64,000 bases of DNA from positions 1-64,000 of the IMG/VR virus record IMGVR_UViG_3300025889_017816, one strand, 5' to 3'. Both the position numbers and the translations under genes were made by a program. This document shows positions 7,907 to 15,846 of the stretch, piece by piece. Source of the stretch: a virus. The notes beneath the pieces were generated by a model. That model did no database searches and was not told where the DNA came from. It was given only the letters and a program-made list of their open reading frames with translations. Within the stretch, counting starts at the first letter, position 1; each line of letters opens with the position of its first letter.

Positions 7907-7911
7907 GTCAA
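7883..7911 (-). promoter_or_regulatory. Sigma70-like promoter before the VWA gene
   Basis: TTGACA (7906-7911) and TAGATT (7883-7888) on the minus strand are separated by 17 bp. The -35 box and upstream flank match the CobS-like promoter almost exactly. Confidence 0.7.
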
Positions 7912-7929
7912 GACCTGTAAGTGCTTATT
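7906..7929. repeat. Promoter-upstream direct repeat, copy 2
   Basis: This is the partner of 5706-5729 (22 of 24 identical, same orientation, same relation to the -35 hexamer). It begins 6 bp after the ClpP-like stop codon in transcription order. Confidence 0.75.
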
Positions 7930-7935
7930 TTACAA

Positions 7936-8583
7936 TCACTTAGTTTTCTTGGTTTGCTTTTTCTTAGGTTTTACAGGCTTTTCTAGGCTGCTAACCGACC
8001 CAGCCTTCTTTTCCCTTTCTTCCTTTCTATTTTGGAGACGCTTTGCAACCTCGTCACCTGACATCCAAATATCTTTGTTATCCAAAATTTGTTTAATTTC
8101 ATCCTTGCTCAGGAAATCACCATAGGCATCTTTCCATAAATGCTCAGACCATTTTCTGAAATGTGTCAATTCATCATACATTTCTCCGCCCTTCCCAACT
8201 GCCCAGCTACTATAATCATGAAACATGAATACGCTGTGCGAAGAAATTTCCCAATGCTTTGCTGCAAGAAAAATTAAGGTTGCTGCACTCATACAAGCAC
8301 CTTCAACTGAAGCAACCACATTTGCATTAGTTTCTCTCATAACACGCATGAATTGAACTGCGGTAAATGCGTCCCCTCCACAAGAGTTGATATGTAAACA
8401 AACAATGTCATGTTCGGAAGCATTTCTGATTGTTTCAAACCACCCAGTATAACTTTCAGGACCTTTAATATGACCACCCAAATAAAAGGTGTGCATCTTT
8501 CCAATAGGTCTATCAAGATATGCTACAGTTTCGTTTGAAGCAGTTAAAGTTTCTCCACTAACAGTTCCATTCATTTTAATCAT
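7936..8583 (-). CDS. clpP: ClpP-like serine protease
   Basis: The protein matches the ClpP fold: LHINSCGGDAFTA near 63-75, the nucleophile segment GACMSAATLIF (Ser99), the histidine in VFMFHDYS (His122), and an LDNKDIWMSGDEVA segment that supplies the third triad residue. I chose the ATG at 8583, which has CCGGAG upstream and gives 215 residues. A longer frame begins at 8634 inside the preceding gene. The last 40 residues are a lysine-rich tail absent from bacterial ClpP. Phage ClpP relatives are often prohead proteases, but this genome also encodes gp21, so a regulatory or host-directed role is more likely. It neighbours deformylase and the AAA+/VWA pair. Confidence 0.85.
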   Translation of the reverse strand: MIKMNGTVSGETLTASNETVAYLDRPIGKMHTFYLGGHIKGPESYTGWFETIRNASEHDIVCLHINSCGGDAFTAVQFMRVMRETNANVVASVEGACMSAATLIFLAAKHWEISSHSVFMFHDYSSWAVGKGGEMYDELTHFRKWSEHLWKDAYGDFLSKDEIKQILDNKDIWMSGDEVAKRLQNRKEEREKKAGSVSSLEKPVKPKKKQTKKTK

Positions 8584-8587
8584 AATA

Positions 8588-8854
8588 TTATTCTCCGGAA
8601 TATAATTTATATAAGTAGTCCTCAAATTGTTCAACTTTTTCTACACGATCTGGCCAATACAGATATGGTTTTTCTGGTTTCATTTTTAAATTATTCAACA
8701 AAGGTATTACTGCATTGTAAAGTGCATTTAACCTATCTTGCACCGAAGAAGCTGTAGTGGTAACTTCTTGTATTTTAACTTCGGCTTGTTGTACAGCCTG
8801 AAGCTCGTCTTCGTCAACGGCGGTGAAGCCGAAATCAAAAATATTATCTGCCAT
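8588..8854 (-). CDS. Small conserved phage protein
   Basis: An 88-residue acidic protein starting MADNIFDFGFTAVDEDEL, followed by a predicted coiled-coil segment (about residues 20-45) and ending with YLYWPDRVEKVEQFEDYLYKL. The FDFGFT start and WPDRVEKVEQFE end resemble a small protein of unknown function in marine T4-like phages. It overlaps the deformylase gene by 11 bp and the ClpP-like gene starts 5 bp after its stop, so it belongs to that operon. No function can be assigned. Confidence 0.75.
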   Translation of the reverse strand: MADNIFDFGFTAVDEDELQAVQQAEVKIQEVTTTASSVQDRLNALYNAVIPLLNNLKMKPEKPYLYWPDRVEKVEQFEDYLYKLYSGE

Positions 8855-9386
8855 TTCTTACTGCCATCCTAGCTAAAAGTTTTTGTCTGTTCCTTTTTAT
8901 CTTGTCTAACTCCATTTTTAATTTGAAATTAGAAGCATGATGTGTGAAATTTATTCCCATCATATGGTCATACTCATGAAGTATGATTCGTGCAACAACT
9001 CCTTTCGCCTCAGCTATTTGTGATTCTCCTTTAACATCCTGAAACCTGATTACAACTTCAGCAGGTCTTTTTAAAGATAACACTAAATCAGGAAAACTCA
9101 AGCACCCCTCAGACATTGTGGTGATTTCTTTACTAGCTCCCACAACTACAGGATTAAACATCACCTGTTTTTCTGTTTCATTACCAAAAACAAAAACCTT
9201 GTATGGTAATCCTACTTGATTTGCTGACAATCCAACACCACCTAACTGGATCATTTTATTGTATAGAACCTCAAATAATTCTTCAGCCTTATCTCCATCT
9301 TTTTCAAAATCAAATTCTGGAGGAGGTGAAGACATTACAGGATCAGCAAAATGTATTAATTGTAATTCATCAATATTGAAATTCAT
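8844..9386 (-). CDS. def: Peptide deformylase
   Basis: All three family motifs are intact in this 180-residue protein: GVGLSANQVG at 50-59, EGCLSFP at 93-99 (metal-binding Cys95) and HEYDH at 137-141. Peptide deformylase removes the formyl group from nascent proteins. Marine phages often carry a short version, thought to keep host or phage protein maturation running during infection. It lacks a long C-terminal extension. GGTGATAAG precedes the ATG, and the gene starts 10 bp after gene 46. Confidence 0.96.
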   Translation of the reverse strand: MNFNIDELQLIHFADPVMSSPPPEFDFEKDGDKAEELFEVLYNKMIQLGGVGLSANQVGLPYKVFVFGNETEKQVMFNPVVVGASKEITTMSEGCLSFPDLVLSLKRPAEVVIRFQDVKGESQIAEAKGVVARIILHEYDHMMGINFTHHASNFKLKMELDKIKRNRQKLLARMAVRNGR

Positions 9387-9396
9387 CTTATCACCT

Positions 9397-11109
9397 TTAT
9401 GCGATTACGGAAAAGTTTTGCTTCTTCACAAATTTAACTACATGATGGAACTTGTCAAATAGTTGATCTCCTTTATGAGAAATCACCCAAATGTTTGTTC
9501 CTTCTCCCAACGTGTTTAATAGTGTTAACACATATTCTGTTGCTGCATTATCTAAACTGCTATCAAAAACCTCATCCAAAATTAATAGGTTAGTGCTTGC
9601 ACTATTCTTTAGCTTTGCTATTGTTCTCCATGTAAACAACAAAGCTAAATCTATTCTTTGTTTTTCACCTTCACTAAAACTATCATAACTGAATTCATCC
9701 CTGTGCCGAGATTTAATTACTTCCTTGAAATTTTCATCTAGATTAAACTGAACAAAGAAGTCCATTGACGTTAAATATTTATTTACTAATTTATTAATGA
9801 TTGGCAAATATTTTTTTATAATCTTTGTTTTGATACCTGTGTCCTTCAATAGGACAGAAGCAATTTCATAGTAGTCCGAAGTTTCATTTAACTCTACTTT
9901 CTTGCCTATAATTTGCATTGTATCTTTTGCTAAAGATACTAATTTGCTTTTTTCTGTATCAATATTACCAACCTTCTTTTGAATATCATCCTTCTCTAAC
10001 TCCAACCTTTGAAGATATCTTTCATTGGTAATAATATCATTTTTATTTTCATTTATTTTTTCATTTAAAGAATCAACTTCTTTAAGTGTTTTGTTTATAG
10101 CTGATATTCTTTGTTCAAGAATTTCTTTTTCTTTTTGTATATCTTGTATATTAGATTTTATTTTTTCAAGATCGGTTTGTTGTTCTTTAATAATATCAAC
10201 TTTGAATTCGTGTTCTATTCCTTGTTTACATTTAGGACAAGTATCATTATCATGATAAAAAGAAATGTCCTTTTCTATCTTAGAATAATTCCTTTCAAAA
10301 TCTTTAATGTCATTCATCACCACATTAATACTGTTTATTATATCATTTTGATCTTTGATAGAATCTAAAGCAGTAAACTTTTGGTCATTCAACTGAGCCA
10401 AAGAAGATTTCATAACCTGAACATCATTTAGTATGGAAACTATCTTTTCTTCTATATCTTTTATTTTAGCTTCCCTGTCATCTTCTAAAGTTTTGATATA
10501 CTCTTCTTGTAACTTAGCTTTATTTTTTGCCAATGAAATGTCGTTCTCAATAACCTGTAGATTATTTTTTAATTCATTTATTTTTTCTTTTAATACAAGA
10601 TTCATTGATGAAAAAATTCTAATATCTAAAATGTCCTCAATAATATCTCGACGAGCGCCTGTAGGTAATTGCATGAAAGGTGTGAACGAAGCAGAACCTA
10701 GAATTACAATCTGCGTAAAAGATTTATAATTTAATTTTAAAATTCCTTCTTCTAGATATTTTTGATAATCTCTAGTAGCAGAATTTTGATCTATCATAGT
10801 ATTGTTAATCCAAATTTCAAATTTATTTGGTTTAATACCACGAACAATTTTATAGTGTCTGCCTCCTATACTAAATTCAATTTCTACCAAACAACCTTTA
10901 CCATTAATAGAATTAACTAATTGAGGTTTATTGATATTACGATATGGTTTACCAAACAATGCAAAACAAATTGCATCCAATAAGGTACTTTTGCCGCTAC
11001 CATTCTCCCCAACTATTAATGTAGTGGGTCGTTTATCTAATTTTATCTCCGTGAAATTATTTCCTGTTGAAAGGAAATTTTTCCATCTTACAGTTTTAAA
11101 ATGAATCAT
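9397..11109 (-). CDS. 46: Recombination nuclease subunit gp46 (Rad50/SbcC-like)
   Basis: The 570-residue SMC-like ATPase has Walker A GENGSGKST at 34-42, two coiled-coil arms on either side of a CPKC zinc hook near 287, the ABC signature FSEGEKQRIDLALL near 477, and a Walker B segment NLLILDEVFD. T4 gp46 has 560 residues. With gp47 it resects DNA ends for recombination-dependent replication and helps degrade host DNA. Its ATG overlaps the gene 47 stop by 4 bp, so the two subunits are translationally coupled. Confidence 0.96.
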   Translation of the reverse strand: MIHFKTVRWKNFLSTGNNFTEIKLDKRPTTLIVGENGSGKSTLLDAICFALFGKPYRNINKPQLVNSINGKGCLVEIEFSIGGRHYKIVRGIKPNKFEIWINNTMIDQNSATRDYQKYLEEGILKLNYKSFTQIVILGSASFTPFMQLPTGARRDIIEDILDIRIFSSMNLVLKEKINELKNNLQVIENDISLAKNKAKLQEEYIKTLEDDREAKIKDIEEKIVSILNDVQVMKSSLAQLNDQKFTALDSIKDQNDIINSINVVMNDIKDFERNYSKIEKDISFYHDNDTCPKCKQGIEHEFKVDIIKEQQTDLEKIKSNIQDIQKEKEILEQRISAINKTLKEVDSLNEKINENKNDIITNERYLQRLELEKDDIQKKVGNIDTEKSKLVSLAKDTMQIIGKKVELNETSDYYEIASVLLKDTGIKTKIIKKYLPIINKLVNKYLTSMDFFVQFNLDENFKEVIKSRHRDEFSYDSFSEGEKQRIDLALLFTWRTIAKLKNSASTNLLILDEVFDSSLDNAATEYVLTLLNTLGEGTNIWVISHKGDQLFDKFHHVVKFVKKQNFSVIA

Positions 11110-12146
11110 ATCTCTAAATTCTGCGCTTCCACATAAAGAGTTTTCAATAAGGTTTTAATCTTTTCTTTATCTAATGTTGATTCTGTGCTATCAACATAAT
11201 CAGATAATAAAGTAACCGTGTCCTCTACATTAATATTATCATCAAGTGCGTCTGATTCAAATTCAGAAAAATCTTCATGAATTGTCAACTCTAAAACATC
11301 ATTAGCATATAATCCATCAATGAATTTATCAAATTTATGATAATCAGTTTTATGAACAACAGTTACCTTAACACAACATTCACTAAAATCTGAAGGTTTA
11401 GGTAAAGGCTTCCTGTCATCATAATGTATCTTTTTGAAAATAATATTTGGATTTTGAATAAAAGAAATTTCAGAAGTTTGTAAATCTAAAACATGAAATC
11501 CTCTTGGATCATCAAAATCATTCCATGTGAACCCATAAGGACTCCCCAAATAATAAATGTTGTCGTCTGTATTTCTATGATGGAAATGTCCTGTCAATAC
11601 CATTTCATAATCTTTTAATAGATTGCGATTTAATCCATGGTCGTTCTTAACACCACGAAACATATAAAATCCTTCTATTTCAAAATGCCCAAAGCAATAT
11701 CTTGTTGATTGTTTCAAAACTTCCATACACTCATCATAATTGTCTGAGCATATCCATGGGACAAAAGAACAAGATTGATTGTCTATTTCTTGGATGATGG
11801 GTTTTTCTAATATTTCTATGTTAGGATATTGGCGTAATAAAAGATCCAATGAATTAACTTCATTCGTGTTCTTATAATAAGTATCATGATTACCAATAAT
11901 AATTTTCATGTCAATCTCTAATTCCTGCAAAGGCTCAAAGAAATATTTCTTTGCTGACTTTAGAGTATTGAAATTAATATATTTTCTTCTGTCGAACACA
12001 TCACCTAGATGTATTAAAGTTTTAATTTTATTTTCTTCCATAAAGGGAAAGAATGTATTCTCATAAAACTTTTTAAAGAAACTATCAAAATTTTGTGAAT
12101 CGTTTCTAGCACCAAAATGTGTGTCTGCTAATATTGCAACACGCAT
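11106..12146 (-). CDS. 47: Recombination nuclease subunit gp47 (Mre11/SbcD-like)
   Basis: The 346-residue metallophosphoesterase shows the full metal-site set: LADTHFG at 7-13, HLGDVFDRR, IIGNHDTYY and LTGHFHHRN. This is the nuclease partner of gp46 in the T4 end-processing complex (T4 gp47, 339 residues). It begins 2 bp after the queD stop, so the 7-deazaguanine island and the 47-46 pair probably share a transcript. Confidence 0.96.
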   Translation of the reverse strand: MRVAILADTHFGARNDSQNFDSFFKKFYENTFFPFMEENKIKTLIHLGDVFDRRKYINFNTLKSAKKYFFEPLQELEIDMKIIIGNHDTYYKNTNEVNSLDLLLRQYPNIEILEKPIIQEIDNQSCSFVPWICSDNYDECMEVLKQSTRYCFGHFEIEGFYMFRGVKNDHGLNRNLLKDYEMVLTGHFHHRNTDDNIYYLGSPYGFTWNDFDDPRGFHVLDLQTSEISFIQNPNIIFKKIHYDDRKPLPKPSDFSECCVKVTVVHKTDYHKFDKFIDGLYANDVLELTIHEDFSEFESDALDDNINVEDTVTLLSDYVDSTESTLDKEKIKTLLKTLYVEAQNLEI

Positions 12147-12148
12147 TT

Positions 12149-12610
12149 TTAAATCCTATAGATTGCTGAGTTTGCGCCATGTTCTTTTACTTCACAAGAA
12201 ACACAAAAAACCCGTCCGTTAGTTAAATTCTGTACTAGATGATTTGCAGTATGAAAGGCGTGTTCAGCAAACTTTTCACAACCAACTCCATCCATGATTA
12301 TAACTTTAGCTAGCCCATCCTCTTCAAGTTTCATTAGTCTACTTAAACTAGGATCTTCACGATCTAATATTAGAGTATGATCAAAATTCTGTTCAAGCCA
12401 AGATTTTAATTGTTTAAGACCGCCAAAATCCATAACCCAATTTTTATTATCTAAGATGTGACACCCAAAAACAAATGAAAAACTTAGTGCATAACCATGA
12501 AGTAAAGAACAATGGCTATGATTTGCGTTCGGTTGACGGAAAACACACGACAATCCTTGTTCATGTCCATATGTTTTTGTAGAAAAATATTTAAAAGATT
12601 GCATATTCAT
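12149..12610 (-). CDS. queD: QueD-like 6-carboxytetrahydropterin synthase
   Basis: This 153-residue T-fold enzyme should convert 7,8-dihydroneopterin triphosphate, the FolE product, to 6-carboxytetrahydropterin. Seen: the catalytic cysteine block HCSLLHGY (Cys34, His38), the VMDFGGLKQLK strand, and a late EVKEHGANSAIY segment that aligns with the pterin-binding glutamate region. The usual C-x3-HGH zinc motif reads HGY here, so one zinc ligand is replaced or supplied by His31 or His33 just upstream. GAGGT precedes the ATG at good distance. The ATG overlaps the glycosyltransferase stop in ATGA. It works with folE and queE upstream. Confidence 0.85.
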   Translation of the reverse strand: MNMQSFKYFSTKTYGHEQGLSCVFRQPNANHSHCSLLHGYALSFSFVFGCHILDNKNWVMDFGGLKQLKSWLEQNFDHTLILDREDPSLSRLMKLEEDGLAKVIIMDGVGCEKFAEHAFHTANHLVQNLTNGRVFCVSCEVKEHGANSAIYRI

Positions 12611-13704
12611 TTCAGTACCTCACAAAGTTTATCGCAAGAAAAATAATTTTCCCTTAAGAAATCTCTATTCTTTTCAATCTTATCGCCATACTTATCAAAA
12701 TTATTCATCATATGTTTAATTTTTTCAACTAAGTTAACCTTACTTTTTTGAAATTTTGAAAAAGAAGAAGTCCAATCATACGGGTACATAAAAGAGTCAT
12801 CATACATTTCTGTATATGACAAACGATTTGGAACCAAAGGAATACCCCCTGCTTCTAAAATTTCATAACAACTAATACCTAAAGTCTCTTGTAAGTTTGC
12901 TGAGAATACCATCTTTGCTCTACCCAAAAGATCATAGTATTCCTCCTTTTTTAAATTATTTTCCTGTGCAAACACAAAAGTATATTCTGGCATTTCCTTT
13001 TTTAGTTCACGAAATATTTCTGGTTGTTTTTCAGGAGCTATTCTGTGTGGGAATACAATAATATCTTCTTTTTCTTTTTTTGATAATAACATAGAATATT
13101 GTGTATATTCCATAGGCCAACCAGTTCTTACTATTTTATTGCCTGGCTTATAACGAATTTTTCCTGTTCGTATATCTGTGTCAAGAAGATTATTTAAAAA
13201 TAATTCAATATGAAAATCCGAAGCAAAATAATTATGATTTATTGCTTCAAACAACCCCTTTTCAATATGTCGTAACCAAGGTACATATTTTTTTGCTTTT
13301 GTTTGGTCGATTGTTCTACCAAGAAAATCATGTGGATCATAACTGCCTGCATGCCAAAGAGCATGAATTTTTATATTCGCCTTTAACAAGTCAGCCATAT
13401 ATTTTAAATTTATAATACCTGGATGCCATGCGTCTGCAAAAACAAAATGGTCACCATCTTTAACATCACCCGAATGAAACAATCTTGCTAATGTATCTAC
13501 TTGTGCTGCTTTGTATATGTTCGTAGCAGCAAAATTCAAGAAAGCACCTTTAGTTGTTTCTCCACCACCCAAAGTATTTAAATCAGGGCCATCAATAACT
13601 TTTACTTCATGATTAGTTTTTTCTTTAAGAATCTTAGGGAAATGAGTTTTCCATTCTTTTGTATATCTAGATTCAACAGATTCTAAATCAATTAAGTATA
13701 TCAT
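12607..13704 (-). CDS. GT-B glycosyltransferase in the 7-deazaguanine island
   Basis: The C-terminal half matches GT4-type glycosyltransferases: VFPHRIAPEKQPEIF near residue 216, then MVFSANLQETLGISCYE and ILEAGGIPLVPN, where the E-x7-E type arrangement holds the nucleotide sugar. The N-terminal half has a Rossmann-like pattern. I chose the ATG at 13704, which overlaps the upstream stop in ATGA, giving 365 residues. A GTG lies three codons earlier. Its acceptor is unknown. Sitting between a T-fold gene and queD, it may glycosylate the modified DNA base, as T4 glucosyltransferases do for hydroxymethylcytosine. A role on virion proteins is the alternative. Confidence 0.8.
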   Translation of the reverse strand: MIYLIDLESVESRYTKEWKTHFPKILKEKTNHEVKVIDGPDLNTLGGGETTKGAFLNFAATNIYKAAQVDTLARLFHSGDVKDGDHFVFADAWHPGIINLKYMADLLKANIKIHALWHAGSYDPHDFLGRTIDQTKAKKYVPWLRHIEKGLFEAINHNYFASDFHIELFLNNLLDTDIRTGKIRYKPGNKIVRTGWPMEYTQYSMLLSKKEKEDIIVFPHRIAPEKQPEIFRELKKEMPEYTFVFAQENNLKKEEYYDLLGRAKMVFSANLQETLGISCYEILEAGGIPLVPNRLSYTEMYDDSFMYPYDWTSSFSKFQKSKVNLVEKIKHMMNNFDKYGDKIEKNRDFLRENYFSCDKLCEVLK

Positions 13705-14066
13705 GCGAACCACAGGTTTCTTAAAACAGCACCATTTTCACCATCTTCACTAACACTGACTTCCACATAACGATTAGGATAGGCACCTTCGATATAAAGC
13801 ATTAACTCTTCAGCTAACATTTCACAAGATTTGAAATCAACTTCAAATACCCCTTTGTATAGACTTTCCAATTCTCTCTTGAAAAGAATGAATTCAATAT
13901 CTCTATCATTATGATTCACTGATACACGAACTCTGAAATGAAACATATGTCTGTGTGGGTGACCCAAAAAAGAAACTTCTTCTAATTTAGGATCTTCCAA
14001 TGCTGCTGGATAACGATGTATACCTTCTTTTTGAAAGGTAACCTCAATAAATCTTTTAACGCCCAT
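13701..14066 (-). CDS. Divergent T-fold (QueD-related) protein
   Basis: This 121-residue protein has a T-fold-like order of elements: PHRHMFHFRVRVSV (His-rich strand like the QueD HGH strand), DIEFILFKRELESLY (like the xMDFxxLK strand-helix), SCEMLAEELMLYI, and a late VEVSVSEDGENGAV strand. It lacks the catalytic C-x3-HGH block, so it is unlikely to be a normal QueD. The same arrangement recurs in uncharacterised phage proteins. Position between dpdA and the glycosyltransferase suggests a role in the base-modification pathway. The DpdA-like gene ends 9 bp before its start. Confidence 0.7.
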   Translation of the reverse strand: MGVKRFIEVTFQKEGIHRYPAALEDPKLEEVSFLGHPHRHMFHFRVRVSVNHNDRDIEFILFKRELESLYKGVFEVDFKSCEMLAEELMLYIEGAYPNRYVEVSVSEDGENGAVLRNLWFA

Positions 14067-14075
14067 AATAAACTC

Positions 14076-15344
14076 CTATAGTAAATCCAAAGTTGCTGGA
14101 AGACCATCATTGAGAGATTGTGAAGGGACCGAAGATCTTCCTATCCCATTTTCCCAATAAACATAATCCTCACGATTTTTTATTTTACTAAAACTATCCA
14201 TCGCCTTATACATTTTATCGCCTATAATTTTCTCTGCTAATATAAAATCATTTGCTACAGTATTCAAGTGATTAATAAAGTTAATGGTTGAACCCATGAA
14301 ATAGGCATTAAAAGAAAGAATAGGTGGATTAGGGTCTCCTGTTTTCTTTTGAAATCTTCTAACACTTTCATTCATTGTGTAATGAAACAATTCATCTTCC
14401 ATATCCCATTCAGGATAATGTCTCTTGACATCTTCATTAATGACAGAATACATTGGTCCGTCGTTTGTTGTGAATTCCTTCCCAGGAGTAATCCATGTAA
14501 AGTCAGGACCGTAATATCTTCCCATCTGCACACCTGATGTATGTGTGGTACTATCATAGCTAACAAGAATGTCCTTATATAACCCTGCTCTTATCATAGC
14601 AAGAGTAGGAATCATTCTTGAAACTGAACCAACACCTAGAAGATGAACATGATTAACCTTTTCGAACAAAGGGAGCTGTGTGAAAAAGAAAGCTCTTCTA
14701 CAATCTTCTAAAGCGCCTGTTCCCATACCAGCAGAACCCATGGCAACACCACCTATATGTCCATGTAATTCTTCAGGAATTTCTTCTAATGCATATTCAG
14801 TCCAACGAATATAGGTATCAAGATCATGGCCTTGAACAATGAAAAAAGGTTTAGCTTCAGAATTTTTATTGATAAAGGTTTGTATTTGATCTCTAACATT
14901 TCTCCCAGATTCTCGTGCACACCATTCAAACTTGCTTCTATCAAAATACTTGTTTGTGATATCACCTCTTGTTGCTCTGTCAGCTAAAAGAGAAACAGGA
15001 ATTTCATCAAAGCTCATTGCATAATCTGAATACTCTGCTTGACTTGCATATACCTGTTGTTTTAATTCTGGAGTAATAGAAAGACCAAGGGTGATCATTT
15101 GTAGACCACCTGAATCTGCATATACTTTATTAATACCTTTGTTTCGATATTTACCGTAAAATACTTCACCAAAATGTTTTTCTACATGAGCATTGTAAAG
15201 AAAAGAAAACTCATGATTATGTTTACCACGAATGGTAGCCCATAAATCATTTAACTTACCCAGAAGTTCTCCTGTGTGTGTATCTTTAAAATTGCATCTT
15301 AGAAAAGACAATCCTGAAGCAACATATTCGAATTGTGCTTTCAT
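14076..15344 (-). CDS. dpdA: DpdA-like DNA guanine transglycosylase
   Basis: The 422-residue protein belongs to the tRNA-guanine transglycosylase superfamily: YADSGGLQM at 75-83 (substrate-binding Asp77), FFIVQGHD at 167-174, GGVAMGS at 198-204, LLGVGS at 235-240, and SYDSTTHTSG at 262-271 with the candidate nucleophile Asp264. The zinc-binding C-terminus of bacterial TGT (C-x-C-x2-C) is missing and the protein is divergent from tRNA enzymes. This matches DpdA, which swaps guanine in DNA for a 7-deazaguanine. It is encoded together with folE, queD and queE, which make the base. It overlaps the exonuclease gene by 4 bp. Confidence 0.82.
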   Translation of the reverse strand: MKAQFEYVASGLSFLRCNFKDTHTGELLGKLNDLWATIRGKHNHEFSFLYNAHVEKHFGEVFYGKYRNKGINKVYADSGGLQMITLGLSITPELKQQVYASQAEYSDYAMSFDEIPVSLLADRATRGDITNKYFDRSKFEWCARESGRNVRDQIQTFINKNSEAKPFFIVQGHDLDTYIRWTEYALEEIPEELHGHIGGVAMGSAGMGTGALEDCRRAFFFTQLPLFEKVNHVHLLGVGSVSRMIPTLAMIRAGLYKDILVSYDSTTHTSGVQMGRYYGPDFTWITPGKEFTTNDGPMYSVINEDVKRHYPEWDMEDELFHYTMNESVRRFQKKTGDPNPPILSFNAYFMGSTINFINHLNTVANDFILAEKIIGDKMYKAMDSFSKIKNREDYVYWENGIGRSSVPSQSLNDGLPATLDLL

Positions 15345-15844
15345 GAATTGAGTATCCTTAATAAGTGTTTAGTTTGATGTAATGCATCTTCAAGAGCATT
15401 ATGATAATTTTGTGTTCTGTCTTCTTCTGGAATTTTGATAAGTTCTTTAATTGTTCGATAACATCTATCATCCCAATATTTCCAAGGTCTAATCATACCT
15501 ACTGCTTTGAAAGCATTATCTAAAATTACATTATCAAATCCTGCCCCACAACCCCAAGTAGGTAGAGAAATATTTCCATACCATTCACTGAAGTTATTAA
15601 GTGCATCTTTCAATGAGACATTGTTTTTTCTTAATTCTTCAAAAACGTGTTTAGGTTGTTGGCTCCACCAATAAACCGTATCTTTGGAAACATGAAGACC
15701 ATATTTCTTACAATCTAATACATCGACTGTGCAGTAAAATTGATCAAGAATTCCACCATCAAAAGAAAATTTTACTGCTCCTATAGAACATATAGCTGCA
15801 TTAGATTCCGTACTCATGGTCTCTAAGTCAATCATTACGTCCAT
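15341..15844 (-). CDS. DEDDh 3'-5' exonuclease
   Basis: A 167-residue DnaQ-superfamily exonuclease. It shows MIDLETMSTESNA (Asp and Glu of motif I at 6 and 8), GAGFDNVILDNAF for motif II, and YHNALEDALHQ for motif III, giving the DEDDh set. The layout resembles the Rv2179c/RNase AS or DexA group of single-domain phage exonucleases. The substrate, DNA or RNA, cannot be read. It sits between folE and dpdA with only 2-4 bp at the joins, so it belongs to the 7-deazaguanine operon, although a direct link to modification is unproven. Confidence 0.85.
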   Translation of the reverse strand: MDVMIDLETMSTESNAAICSIGAVKFSFDGGILDQFYCTVDVLDCKKYGLHVSKDTVYWWSQQPKHVFEELRKNNVSLKDALNNFSEWYGNISLPTWGCGAGFDNVILDNAFKAVGMIRPWKYWDDRCYRTIKELIKIPEEDRTQNYHNALEDALHQTKHLLRILNS

Positions 15845-15846
15845 AA

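Noticed and set aside
8584-8634. Longer start of the ClpP-like protein
   Set aside because: It would overlap the preceding gene by 47 bp, and the ATG at 8583 has a good CCGGAG ribosome-binding site.
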